DNA of 64,000 nucleotides from Chthoniobacteraceae bacterium (GTDB taxonomy: Bacteria > Verrucomicrobiota > Verrucomicrobiia > Chthoniobacterales > Chthoniobacteraceae), in NCBI GenBank assembly GCA_947476255.1, contig CANJPY010000002.1, positions 1 through 64,000 of the forward strand, read 5' to 3'. Below, piece after piece: positions 34,342 through 42,250 of this stretch. The notes beneath the pieces were generated by a model, which saw only the letters and a list, made by a program, of their open reading frames with translations, did not search any database and was not told the origin of the DNA. How positions within the stretch are numbered: position 1 is the first letter of the stretch; every line of letters starts with the position of its first letter. Made by a program: the position numbers and the translations under genes.

Positions 34342-34875
34342 TCAGTCATCTTTGGTTCCACACACCTTCTTGGCATCGGCAACGAGCGGGCCGAATTTGG
34401 CGCAGTTGACTTTCACTCCGTCATCGAGATCCAGAGCGATGAGTTCGGTCTGAAGCTTCTGGCGAACAGCACTGGAAGTGGCTTTTTCGGCCAACAGAGA
34501 TTGAAGAAGCAGCTCTTTGTCGCCGTCTCTCACCATTGCCCAGAGAGGAGCATCGAAGCATTCCAACCGGTTACGGAGAAGGCGTGCCACGACCAAAGCG
34601 GACGCCGGGACACGTGCCTGAAGCACGTTTTGGCGCTCTATGGAGTCTTTCCATTGAGCATCAGATACCCCATCCAGTAACAGCGCAGCAATCACCCGGC
34701 TTTCTCGCGGCTTAAGCGATCCTGCTGTAAAGGTTGTGGTGTATATGCCGATTTGACGCATTGAGGTGAGGTGACACCCTAGCAGGAATGCGACCAAACC
34801 TCCAAGCGTGCGGATAAGTGCCGTTTTTACAGGGCTTTCCGGCGGCTTTGGTTTTGCCAATAGGCGAGTTAACAT
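34342..34875 (-). CDS. DUF1819/BrxA-like protein, possibly a BREX remnant
   Basis: The 177-aa product contains IYTTTFTAGSLKPRESRVIAALLLDG, VLQARVPASALVVARLLRNRLE and WAMVRDGDKELLLQSLLA, blocks that resemble BrxA (DUF1819), normally the first gene of BREX systems. BrxA starts near the YTTSFT block, so the ATG at 34761 may be the true start; the extra 38 residues hold one hydrophobic stretch. No other BREX gene is nearby. The C-terminus departs from the family. It is either a remnant or a lone regulator. The match is by eye only. Confidence 0.5.
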   Translation of the reverse strand: MLTRLLAKPKPPESPVKTALIRTLGGLVAFLLGCHLTSMRQIGIYTTTFTAGSLKPRESRVIAALLLDGVSDAQWKDSIERQNVLQARVPASALVVARLLRNRLECFDAPLWAMVRDGDKELLLQSLLAEKATSSAVRQKLQTELIALDLDDGVKVNCAKFGPLVADAKKVCGTKDD

Positions 34876-35316
34876 TACAACCTTAAATTCAGTGTGTTAA
34901 ATCAATCTGATCTCATATTTCGAAAGCGATTCCGGTTCAGAATTGGCGACCCTACACGGATGGGTGGGACAAATACGGGGGTACCCCCTAAAAATAGGTA
35001 CTCCAAGTTGACAAAATGAACGGTCTCTCCCGTTCCTTTGAGCCGCTTCCGCTCTCCAATTGAGTCGCTTTAAATACCTCAGACGGATTGAAACCCCTGC
35101 GGGTGAGTCTGTTTGCCACTTTGTGGACTGCCGCCCAAGCCGCACTTCTCGGCCGCCTCGAAAGTGCCCCTAACGGGCTTTCGCCATCAAGGGGCCAAGA
35201 GCCGGCATAAAGCCGCTGCGCTTTTTATTCCGTTCTTCTGCGCTTCGCTCCGCCCTTGACCGCGCGGGCATGGGCACGCAAGTGAACGTTGTTCTCTTGC
35301 TGGCGTTTGAATTGAT
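34876..35316. other. Gene-free stretch before ardC
   Basis: About 440 bases separate the divergent BrxA-like and ArdC genes, where promoters for both should lie. No strong -35/-10 pair or ribosome site was recognised. AAGTGCCCCTAACGGGC with CCATCAAGGGGCC near 35160-35200 could fold, but no terminator T tract follows. Confidence 0.35.
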
Positions 35317-36195
35317 ATGGCTACCAATTCAAGCACCAGCAAGAAAGACATTTACGATACAGTCACAGGCCGAATGATTTCAGCCCTTCAGGCTGGAACC
35401 GTTCCTTGGAAATCTCCCTATCTGCGAACCTCCGGCCTGCCACAGAACTTCACCACACGAAAAGCATATCGGGGAATCAACGTCTGGTTGCTGGCTCTGG
35501 CAGGGTACGCGTCTCCATTTTGGATGACCTACCGGCAAGCGCAGGATCTCGGCGGGAATGTCCGCAAAGGCGAAAAGGGCTCCTTGGTGGTGAAATACGG
35601 TACCTTTGAAGCAGACGCTTCGGATTCGGGGGAGGTGACAGAGCGTATGTATTTGAAAGGATACACCGTTTTTAATGCAGCCCAGATTGAAGGGCTCGAA
35701 ATCCCGTTGCCCGAACCTCGTCCCCTTCCTTCGGACATATGCGCGGAAGCCCGGATGATTCTTTTCGGCATGCCCAACCGTCCGACCCTCAGGTACGGAA
35801 CCGCCACGGCATATTATAGCCCCGCAGAAGACACGGTTTTTATGCCCAAGATGGAGGACATGAGCAGTTCGGAGTCATTTTACGGAACCCTTTTTCACGA
35901 ACATGTTCACGCGGTTGGCGCCAAGCATCGGCTCAATCGGAAAAGCCTTGTGGAGAACAAAGGCCTACACGCTTCCCGGCAAACATACGCCGAGGAGGAA
36001 CTCGTCGCGGAAATGGGAGCGGCATTCCTTTGCGCTCATGCTGGGATCTTTGAAGATCAGAGCGAGAACAGCGCCGCTTATCTGGCCGGATGGCTCAAAG
36101 CGTTACGCGGGGCCGACGCAAAAACGTGGATTATTCGCGCAGCAAGTCAGGCTCAGAAGGCGGCTGACTACATTCTGAATACCCCGGCAAAATAG
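35317..36195 (+). CDS. ardC: ArdC-like antirestriction protein
   Basis: The 292-aa protein has the ArdC layout: an N-terminal single-stranded DNA-binding domain (DIYDTVTGRMISALQAGTVPW, then NVWLLALAG, FWMTYRQAQDLGGNVRKGEKG) and a zincin metallopeptidase-like domain with H194-EHV-H198 and a downstream EEELVAEMGAAFL Glu. ArdC protects incoming single-stranded plasmid DNA from restriction. It sits between cargo and secretion genes. Its presence beside the element's own restriction-like locus suggests help during entry into new hosts. Confidence 0.9.
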   Translation: MATNSSTSKKDIYDTVTGRMISALQAGTVPWKSPYLRTSGLPQNFTTRKAYRGINVWLLALAGYASPFWMTYRQAQDLGGNVRKGEKGSLVVKYGTFEADASDSGEVTERMYLKGYTVFNAAQIEGLEIPLPEPRPLPSDICAEARMILFGMPNRPTLRYGTATAYYSPAEDTVFMPKMEDMSSSESFYGTLFHEHVHAVGAKHRLNRKSLVENKGLHASRQTYAEEELVAEMGAAFLCAHAGIFEDQSENSAAYLAGWLKALRGADAKTWIIRAASQAQKAADYILNTPAK

Positions 36196-36206
36196 CAGGA
36201 CGAAAG

Positions 36207-36239
36207 CCCTCGCCTGAATATTCGGGCGAGGGTGTTTTC
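36207..36239 (+). terminator. Hairpin terminator between convergent ardC and transfer operon
   Basis: CCCTCGCC at 36207-36214 pairs with GGCGAGGG at 36225-36232 around a self-complementary GAATATTC core, followed by TGTTTT. It lies 12 bases after the ardC stop and can also stop the opposing secretion operon, whose last gene ends at 36306, though its T tract is weaker on that strand. Confidence 0.7.
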
Positions 36240-36305
36240 TGCCAAAAAAAGCTCACCGCGCCCTGGGCGCGGCTCAAAGTGAAAGGGGGTAACATCCCAC
36301 GGTTG

Positions 36306-36578
36306 TTACTGGGAAAGGCCGGTTTCTCGACTGGCAGCAATTTGAGCCTTCTTTACCTGACACGCCACCGCTACGACATGCTGGGCATCGCGACTCTGTT
36401 CCGGATGCTGGCGGAAGTGTTCTTCTACCGCCTGCTGAATCCCAGAGGCACTCAAGGCCTCTACACGGGAACCGAAAGCCTCCTTGAGCTTTGCCTCGTA
36501 GAAGTCCCGAGGGAGGTCTGGTTGGGGCAACTCCCGATTTTGATGTTCGGCGTTTAGAGAATTGGTTCGCTTGATCAT
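36306..36578 (-). CDS. Small hypothetical protein, last gene of the secretion operon
   Basis: The 90-aa soluble protein (from ATG 36578; TTG at 36593 would add five residues) is not recognised. It is helical and charged (FYEAKLKEAFGSRVEALS, AVEEHFRQHPEQSRDAQHVV). It follows the operon's last lipoprotein gene by under 20 bases and should be co-transcribed. There is no signal peptide or membrane segment. It might be an entry-exclusion or regulatory protein, but the sequence gives no direct evidence. Confidence 0.6.
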   Translation of the reverse strand: MIKRTNSLNAEHQNRELPQPDLPRDFYEAKLKEAFGSRVEALSASGIQQAVEEHFRQHPEQSRDAQHVVAVACQVKKAQIAASRETGLSQ

Positions 36579-36596
36579 AAAAACAGGGCGCAAGGT

Positions 36597-37193
36597 TCAC
36601 CAGTCAGAGGAGAGGGTGCCGGATTTTAGTGACACTGGTTCACTGAGACCTCTAGTCGGTTGACTCTGCAATTCGGCTTCCAGACGGCTCAACCGCTCTT
36701 TTGTGAAGACGAGATCCTGTTCGAGCCGTGCGTTTTGTTCGGTCTGCCGTTTACTCTGCTCAAGCTGTGCCGAGATTTCCCCGAGACTTTTCGACACGGT
36801 TTGGCTGCTCTGGATGACGGCGGCGGTGGTTTGTTTCTGCCGGTTCAACTCGACCAACAACTCCGCTGCTTCTGGGGATGTGACCTTTGCTGAATCGCGG
36901 CCACGGACCAAAGGCAGTGACACGGCAGGACCGGGGCGGAGGTTCCAGTAAGATGGGCTTTCCACCCGGTAAAGGGTGTGGGCCTCGTGCATGATCCTCG
37001 AATTGTTCGGATCGATGTAACGGCCTAGGGGGTAGGCTTTCAGCTTCTCGGCGGAACGCAGCGATTCGGTGTCCGACTTGCTAAGCGCGCTCATCGGGAC
37101 CGGTTTGATGCCGACACTTGGGTTCGGTGTCTTTCGACCCAACGAGCAGGCGGACAAAAGCGGGAGGATCACGAACAGAATGGTTGGCTTCAT
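36597..37193 (-). CDS. Lipoprotein with coiled coil in the secretion operon
   Basis: The 198-aa product has a type II signal peptide with lipobox LLSAC (Cys16), a middle segment YRVESPSYWNLRPGP and a long coiled coil in the C-terminal half (LVELNRQKQTTAAVIQSSQ...LEQDLVFTKERLSRLEAEL). It overlaps the VirB10 stop by four bases. Outer-membrane lipoproteins such as VirB7 or TrbH stabilise the VirB9/VirB10 core; this may be such a subunit, though the coiled coil is unusual. The family is not recognised. Confidence 0.72.
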   Translation of the reverse strand: MKPTILFVILPLLSACSLGRKTPNPSVGIKPVPMSALSKSDTESLRSAEKLKAYPLGRYIDPNNSRIMHEAHTLYRVESPSYWNLRPGPAVSLPLVRGRDSAKVTSPEAAELLVELNRQKQTTAAVIQSSQTVSKSLGEISAQLEQSKRQTEQNARLEQDLVFTKERLSRLEAELQSQPTRGLSEPVSLKSGTLSSDW

Positions 37194-38317
37194 TTGAAAA
37201 ATACGGGCTGTTCCAGCGGAACTGTAGAAACCTCACGCGCCGGACCTTCGGAATTCGCTGGAATCATCCGTTGCAGGTTCCGTTGAAGGCGTGTCAGCGG
37301 ATCGTTGGACTCTAGGGATTGCGAGCTGGCGGCCACTTTTGCGGACGAAATCCGTGTTCCGCCAATCACGGCTTTCGAGCGGTCAATCGTTTGGGTGACG
37401 TAGAGGTAAAACTGCTTTCCCGCCGGCACGCGGACATAGAAGCCGTCTCGCTGGATACTCTCCAAAATCTGCCGGGCATAGACGTTCAGCACCTGTTGGG
37501 CTCCAGTCAAAGGTGCGTTTTGCAGCGAACTCGTTGTCTGACTTCCAAAGATCGTCTGTTCCTTTTCGGTAAGCCCATTGGCAGCTCCGCTCAGGAAGGT
37601 CGCTGCGAATAGTTTCACCTCCGCCAAATCATCGCTCTTCAGCAGTTGGCCGCGCAAACCGGCGCTCCCGTCCGTGATCCCCCACGCACCATTTTCTCCG
37701 TCGTGCTCGCGATCCAGCGCGAGGCCGGAAACGTTCAGTTCCTCGCCGGTTTGCCACACAAACGTCCAGTTACCGCTCCCGGCGATCCGTTCGCGAACAC
37801 GATCCACCTTCGCCGTGCTATGGACTTCGGTTCCGGCCGCAATAATCAGGCGGCCGTCATGCCAGACATCGTTCGTCACCAGACCAATAATCGGCGTCTG
37901 GATCGTCGAAGAATCCACCGTCACAATCAACTCGCACTGCACCAACCGCCCAAACGGCGCGTAGTCCTTACTCAATGAATCCACGGGCGCATCTTTTTCA
38001 GGCGTACCCGCGTAAAGACTGATTGGGGGGATTTCGGCGGCTTTTGGGAGTTTGGGAGGTTCCGGTTCAGGGGGAACAGGGGAAGCCTTTGGCGATTCCT
38101 TTGGAACGCTGAAGCCACTAATGTCACGGTTCACAGTCTGTACGACTTGCGGTTTCGTGGACGTTTTATCCGAAGTTTTGAGCTCAGTCTTCGAAGGCTG
38201 ACCGTGTCCAAAACGCGCGCCCTTCCAGAGGATGAACCCAACAATCACCACCACAGTGAACAACAGGAAGGCTCCGGTTTTGGTCCGAAGCGAGTTGAGA
38301 AATGCGCGCGGTGTCAT
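37190..38317 (-). CDS. trbI: TrbI/VirB10-like core complex protein
   Basis: The 375-aa protein has one N-terminal membrane segment (LLFTVVVIVGFILW), a Pro-rich stalk (KASPVPPEPEPPKLPKAAE) and a C-terminal domain with VQCELIVTVDSSTIQTPIIGLVTNDVWHDGRLIIAAGTEVHS and the KQFYLYVTQTID end, typical of TrbI/VirB10. It spans both membranes and links the secretion ATPases to the outer-membrane pore. It overlaps VirB9 and the following lipoprotein gene by four bases each. Confidence 0.9.
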   Translation of the reverse strand: MTPRAFLNSLRTKTGAFLLFTVVVIVGFILWKGARFGHGQPSKTELKTSDKTSTKPQVVQTVNRDISGFSVPKESPKASPVPPEPEPPKLPKAAEIPPISLYAGTPEKDAPVDSLSKDYAPFGRLVQCELIVTVDSSTIQTPIIGLVTNDVWHDGRLIIAAGTEVHSTAKVDRVRERIAGSGNWTFVWQTGEELNVSGLALDREHDGENGAWGITDGSAGLRGQLLKSDDLAEVKLFAATFLSGAANGLTEKEQTIFGSQTTSSLQNAPLTGAQQVLNVYARQILESIQRDGFYVRVPAGKQFYLYVTQTIDRSKAVIGGTRISSAKVAASSQSLESNDPLTRLQRNLQRMIPANSEGPAREVSTVPLEQPVFFK

Positions 38318-39219
38318 TTCGCGTAACCCTCCGTCGATTTGGCAGGCACAAGGGTCGCTTTTCGCGGCACTTCAGGACTCACGCGGGTGACCAACACGGT
38401 GAAGTCGTTCTTGAGAGAGATGTCATTCCTCCCACCCGAGGGCGTTCCCGTGATCGCAAAGTAGCCCGTGGATTCCACGAGAGGCGGAATGGAACCCGTG
38501 GCATCACTGACGGACTGTGTGTAAATCCGATCCCCGACCCGCACACAGAAACTGTCCCGCTTGTAGGTGATTTCCCGCTCGGTCTTATTCTTGAGTGTTA
38601 CCCGGAACACCAGCGTGTCCTGGACGTCGAAGCGGAACACTTCCTCCAACCGAATCTCGAAGTCCGTGTAATCCATGGTGTGGCCTTCCGGTCCGTACGC
38701 CACGGAATCGACCTTCTCCAAAGACTCGGGATGATGCGTTTTGAGCAGCGGATAAGCCTTCGCCTTGTCGAGCAGGCCGACCAGCGTGTTTGGCGTCACA
38801 CCGGTTCGGACGGGAATACGCCTGAGATCGTCTGGCGGCATCCTAAAATTCAGAGCCAAAACCGGCTCAGGACTATCCTGAAGCTCAAGAATGTACGTCT
38901 TGCCGTTACTCCGCACATTCACGTTGGTTTTCGAACCCTGCACCAACGATCGGACCGAGAAAAACACCGCTCCGGGTTTATAAGCCACATGGAAGAGGCC
39001 GTTTGTCTTGGCATCCGTACTTACCATCGCGGCATCAATGGCGGAGATGGCTCCGGGGAAACTAATCGTCGTCACTCGCGATGCCGAAACCGGCACCGTG
39101 TAGACGCTCCGATCGTTCAGTTCGATCTCCAGAATCCGGGGATCCCCTCCAGCAAAGGCATTCGGAAGACAAAGAGAGAACGCCAGAATTGGCAAAAGGA
39201 CTTTAACGGTTGGGTTCAT
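38314..39219 (-). CDS. trbG: TrbG/VirB9-like core complex protein
   Basis: The 301-aa product has a Sec signal peptide ending near AFA-G, an N-terminal beta domain (LNDRSVYTVPVSASRVTTISFP, then GAVFFSVRSLVQGSKTNVNVRSNGKTYILEL) and a C-terminal half with FRVTLKNKTEREITYKRDSF. These match TrbG/VirB9, the periplasmic and outer-membrane part of the channel. It overlaps the VirB8 stop by 17 bases and VirB10 by four. The strand carries a 307-aa antisense open frame that is a shadow of this gene. Confidence 0.85.
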   Translation of the reverse strand: MNPTVKVLLPILAFSLCLPNAFAGGDPRILEIELNDRSVYTVPVSASRVTTISFPGAISAIDAAMVSTDAKTNGLFHVAYKPGAVFFSVRSLVQGSKTNVNVRSNGKTYILELQDSPEPVLALNFRMPPDDLRRIPVRTGVTPNTLVGLLDKAKAYPLLKTHHPESLEKVDSVAYGPEGHTMDYTDFEIRLEEVFRFDVQDTLVFRVTLKNKTEREITYKRDSFCVRVGDRIYTQSVSDATGSIPPLVESTGYFAITGTPSGGRNDISLKNDFTVLVTRVSPEVPRKATLVPAKSTEGYAK

Positions 39220-39874
39220 ACTTAAAATCGCTGACTGCTGTGGGGAACCGCCCGTTGCGGCTCATGTCCGGATTGCGTTTGAGTTTCAGAGAGAGCTTGA
39301 ACGGGATCGCTTCGCTAAAGACCCGTTGCTCAAAGATCCCCGTGCGGATTAGTTGCCCCGTGATCTGGGTCAGCACCAAATCCCCTCGCGTTTCGAGGAC
39401 GTCTATTTTCGCCACCTCGGCTTTCTGGTGGAGCTGCTTCGATTTGAACTCCTCCGCGTCCGTCCCGAGACCTTTCTGCGCCTTTTCAAACGCAGGTTTC
39501 AGAAATAGCTGTTTCAGCAATTCTGGATGATCCAATCCCTTCGGGTGCCGCTCCAATAAGGCAGTGGCGGCGAGAAGACTCTGTTGGACGTGGAACTCTT
39601 TTGCCTCCTGAAAGTCCAAAAGTGGCGACAGATAATAGGTCCCGGCCGGATCAATAATGACGACCCGTTCCCGTTGCTTGAGTTGAGTGATTAGAAAATA
39701 TGGCTGGATACCGGCAAACAGCACCGCCCCAACCGCCACACAAAACCAGAGGAACGCTGTCTGATCTTTGTTCACAAACACATCCGTTGCCCTCAACCCG
39801 GTTGCAGGCTGACGTGCCGATTTGGTGACCACTAAGGTCTCCCGGTTTTCGAGAAGTAGATCGGTTGGATTCAT
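39203..39874 (-). CDS. trbF: TrbF/VirB8-like inner membrane protein
   Basis: The 223-aa protein has one membrane segment near residues 48-70 (AFLWFCVAVGAVLFAGIQPYFLI) and a periplasmic domain ending with GQLIRTGIFEQRVFSEAIPFKLSLKLKRNPDMSRNGRFPTAV. This bitopic layout matches VirB8/TrbF, which nucleates assembly of the channel. The start is fixed by the four-base overlap with the VirB6 stop. Sequence likeness is modest by eye; gene order strengthens it. Confidence 0.78.
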   Translation of the reverse strand: MNPTDLLLENRETLVVTKSARQPATGLRATDVFVNKDQTAFLWFCVAVGAVLFAGIQPYFLITQLKQRERVVIIDPAGTYYLSPLLDFQEAKEFHVQQSLLAATALLERHPKGLDHPELLKQLFLKPAFEKAQKGLGTDAEEFKSKQLHQKAEVAKIDVLETRGDLVLTQITGQLIRTGIFEQRVFSEAIPFKLSLKLKRNPDMSRNGRFPTAVSDFKYEPNR

Positions 39875-41013
39875 GAGTTTTGATGACCAGACTTGCTCTG
39901 GGAGAGAAGGGTTTGGACTTCGCCGTCTTTTGCGGCATCCGAAGCGTTAAACGCGCTGTTACTTTGGCCTCCCGTGCCGGAAGCCTCCTTGCTCGCTCCG
40001 CCGGCTGGACCAGAGCCCGAACCGGAGAAGGATTGAGCAATCCCAGCCATCGTCCCGCCACTCATGGCCGGCCCGCCGCCTTGCATCGCGGAACCCGCAA
40101 GACTCGATGCTGCTCCCGCCCCGGCTGCGGCCGCCACTCCAAGTGCACCAGCTCCACCTGTTGCAACCGTGGCTGCGGCAGTCGCTCCGCCCGACAACGC
40201 AGCCGCACCCGCACTAACCGCTCCGCCAAGCAGTGCGCCACCGACTTGGGCTCCAGTGGCCACAGCACTTTGAATGATAACCGGCGCAATCAACGTACTC
40301 AGGATGATCCAGCCGCCAATTACGGCGCCGGCCAGGATCGTCTGGAGTCCGTAAACGTTACTGACCACGAGCAACCCTTGTTCGGTCGCGAGATCGATTA
40401 AATTACTCGTCCCAATCGAAGCGGCCGCCCAACCCAATGGCCAAGCAATGATCCCCACGGTTCCGAGAATGTACCGCGCCCCGATGTGGCTCGTGGAACG
40501 GAGGGCCAGCATTCCAATAAATAGCGGCGCAAACGCGAAACTCAGCCCCACGAAAAACTGTTGAAGGATATACGCACCCCAAATCACGAACTGAGCAACC
40601 AGCCCGACGAGGCTCAAGATTCCCCAGAGTACCGCTTCGTACATTTCGGCGCTGCTCGGCAATCCGAACCAACCGCTTTTGTCCGTTGGCGCTTCTTTCG
40701 AAACCAGCACCTCGATGTAACGCCTTGCCGCATCTTCCGGATTCGCCGACATCTTCGAAACCACCGTCTGCATGGCGTCTTTGGCCAGATCAGTCCACTC
40801 GCCAAAAAACGCGATCGTCATCGTCAACAAGAGCGTCATCGCGATGAGACGCAGCATCGAACGGCCGGAACGCGAGTGTTGCACTTCGGCGACAATGCCG
40901 ATCACCAGCAGCAAACCCGCTAACGGCAAAAGAAGCGTGTACAGCGTTACACACTGCTCCTGGAAGTTCGGGAACAGCCGCGCAAACGACGGGAGAACGG
41001 CTAGGGAGATCAT
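39871..41013 (-). CDS. trbL: TrbL/VirB6-like polytopic membrane protein
   Basis: The 380-aa product has several hydrophobic segments (TLLLPLAGLLLVIGIV, AMTLLLTMTIAFF, GILSLVGLVAQFVIWGAYIL, FVGLSFAFAPLFIGML, GWIILSTLIAPVII) and a long Ala/Gly-rich C-terminal tail of about 110 residues, as in TrbL/VirB6. It forms the inner-membrane passage. The start overlaps the VirB5 stop by one base (TGATG) and the end overlaps VirB8 by four. Confidence 0.85.
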   Translation of the reverse strand: MISLAVLPSFARLFPNFQEQCVTLYTLLLPLAGLLLVIGIVAEVQHSRSGRSMLRLIAMTLLLTMTIAFFGEWTDLAKDAMQTVVSKMSANPEDAARRYIEVLVSKEAPTDKSGWFGLPSSAEMYEAVLWGILSLVGLVAQFVIWGAYILQQFFVGLSFAFAPLFIGMLALRSTSHIGARYILGTVGIIAWPLGWAAASIGTSNLIDLATEQGLLVVSNVYGLQTILAGAVIGGWIILSTLIAPVIIQSAVATGAQVGGALLGGAVSAGAAALSGGATAAATVATGGAGALGVAAAAGAGAASSLAGSAMQGGGPAMSGGTMAGIAQSFSGSGSGPAGGASKEASGTGGQSNSAFNASDAAKDGEVQTLLSQSKSGHQNS

Positions 41014-41831
41014 CAGCGCGCATTCCTTCCGAACCGCAAATCACTCCGGACATCCGGGATCATCAGGCTACCGAACTTGGAAAAGGCGTCCCTTCGATCC
41101 GCGGCAATCGCTTCGCTGTGCGCCTGCGTTTGTTTGTCCGCGTTGTTGCGATTGGCGATGTCCTGCACCAGCGTCTGCGAAGTCGCCGCTGCCAGTTCGT
41201 AACCCAACGCCTGCAACTCCACTCCTTCCGCCGCGAGAACTCCCTGCAATTTTTGCGCCTCCGCCGCAGTTGTCGCCGCCTGCAACCGGCACAGGGTCTC
41301 GGCCATGCGCTCCTTCATCGTTTGCCGTTTATTACGGATGTTCGAGTAGATGCCGGCGTGGTTAGCCGTAGCAACCTCCACCACAGCAAAACGGCGGTAC
41401 ATATCTTCGACGCGGTTAATCGTTACCCCGGCAAGTGTTGTGGGTTTGATCTCCTGATAAAGGCCGCCTTCGTTGTTCCGCAACGAGTTCCCGCCGTCCG
41501 CTCCACTTTCAAAATCCCAAACCGTCGGACCCGAGACGTTCTGCTTCAGATCGTAAATCGTGCTGCTCGCACCGCTGATCGAAGTCAGGGCCGCCGGATT
41601 ACCAAAAGCCCGATTGTGGGCATTCAGCGCCTCCAGTTGCTGAACCAGGTTATTAATCTGGAGCACCTGATTGTTGACCATCTCAACGTACTTTGCGAGG
41701 TCCACGATCTGGTGCTGTGCGTCCTGAACAATCATCGCCGGATCCACGACAACCAACTGAGCGTGGGCCTTCGCAAGCAGCAGGCTGGCGCCAACGCATA
41801 CCGTCGCAAAGCGTTTCATGTTCGTTGCCAT
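41013..41831 (-). CDS. trbJ: TrbJ/VirB5-like periplasmic protein
   Basis: The 272-aa protein has a Sec signal peptide cut near AHA-Q, then a helical body (LVVVDPAMIVQDAQHQIVDLAKYVEMVNNQVLQINNLVQQLE) that is characteristic of TrbJ, with many Gln and Asn. VirB5-type proteins cap the pilus or contact the recipient. It lies between the lipoprotein gene and VirB6, two bases after the lipoprotein stop. Confidence 0.85.
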   Translation of the reverse strand: MATNMKRFATVCVGASLLLAKAHAQLVVVDPAMIVQDAQHQIVDLAKYVEMVNNQVLQINNLVQQLEALNAHNRAFGNPAALTSISGASSTIYDLKQNVSGPTVWDFESGADGGNSLRNNEGGLYQEIKPTTLAGVTINRVEDMYRRFAVVEVATANHAGIYSNIRNKRQTMKERMAETLCRLQAATTAAEAQKLQGVLAAEGVELQALGYELAAATSQTLVQDIANRNNADKQTQAHSEAIAADRRDAFSKFGSLMIPDVRSDLRFGRNAR

Positions 41832-41833
41832 GG

Positions 41834-42250
41834 TTACTCTCCAATTCGCAGCACTTTGGTCGTCGGATTCAGAAGCACTCCGTCAACCTTCTGTTCGGGA
41901 AACGGGATCTCATAGAAATTGAAGTTTTCCTCACCAGCGAGGCCTGCCGCTTTCTGGTGATTGACCATGATCCAATACTGCTGCTTTGCCGCGTCACTCC
42001 GCCCCTTATCAAAGCCCTCTTCGTAAGTCGCCTTTGTATGAGCGTCGGTGACGTAGTTTAACGCCTCTCCGGCGAGCAGCCCGGCTGCAGCCCCTGCAAC
42101 GCTCGCGAGCGGTTTGCCCTTTCCAAGCTTGTTCCCGACAAGCGCCCCTAACCCCGCACCCGCAGTATCTGTCACGATTCGCCGTGTTCCAGCGCATCCG
42201 GAAAGCAGAAAACCGAAGAGCAACAGTGGAATGGTAATGCGTATTTTCAT
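41834..42250 (-). CDS. Glycine-zipper lipoprotein of the secretion operon (TrbH/VirB7-like position)
   Basis: The 138-aa protein has a lipobox LLSGC (Cys19) and a glycine-zipper stretch (AGAGLGALVGNKLGKGKPLASVAGAAAGLLAGEAL). It overlaps VirB4 by four bases. Position and lipidation suggest a small outer-membrane subunit comparable with TrbH or VirB7, but no sequence family is certain. The C-terminal half looks soluble. Confidence 0.75.
   Translation of the reverse strand: MKIRITIPLLLFGFLLSGCAGTRRIVTDTAGAGLGALVGNKLGKGKPLASVAGAAAGLLAGEALNYVTDAHTKATYEEGFDKGRSDAAKQQYWIMVNHQKAAGLAGEENFNFYEIPFPEQKVDGVLLNPTTKVLRIGE

Noticed and set aside
38302-39225. 307-aa plus-strand open frame
   Set aside because: It is exactly antisense to the VirB9 gene, whose sequence, signal peptide and overlaps are convincing. 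The antisense product is rich in Arg and His with no family features.
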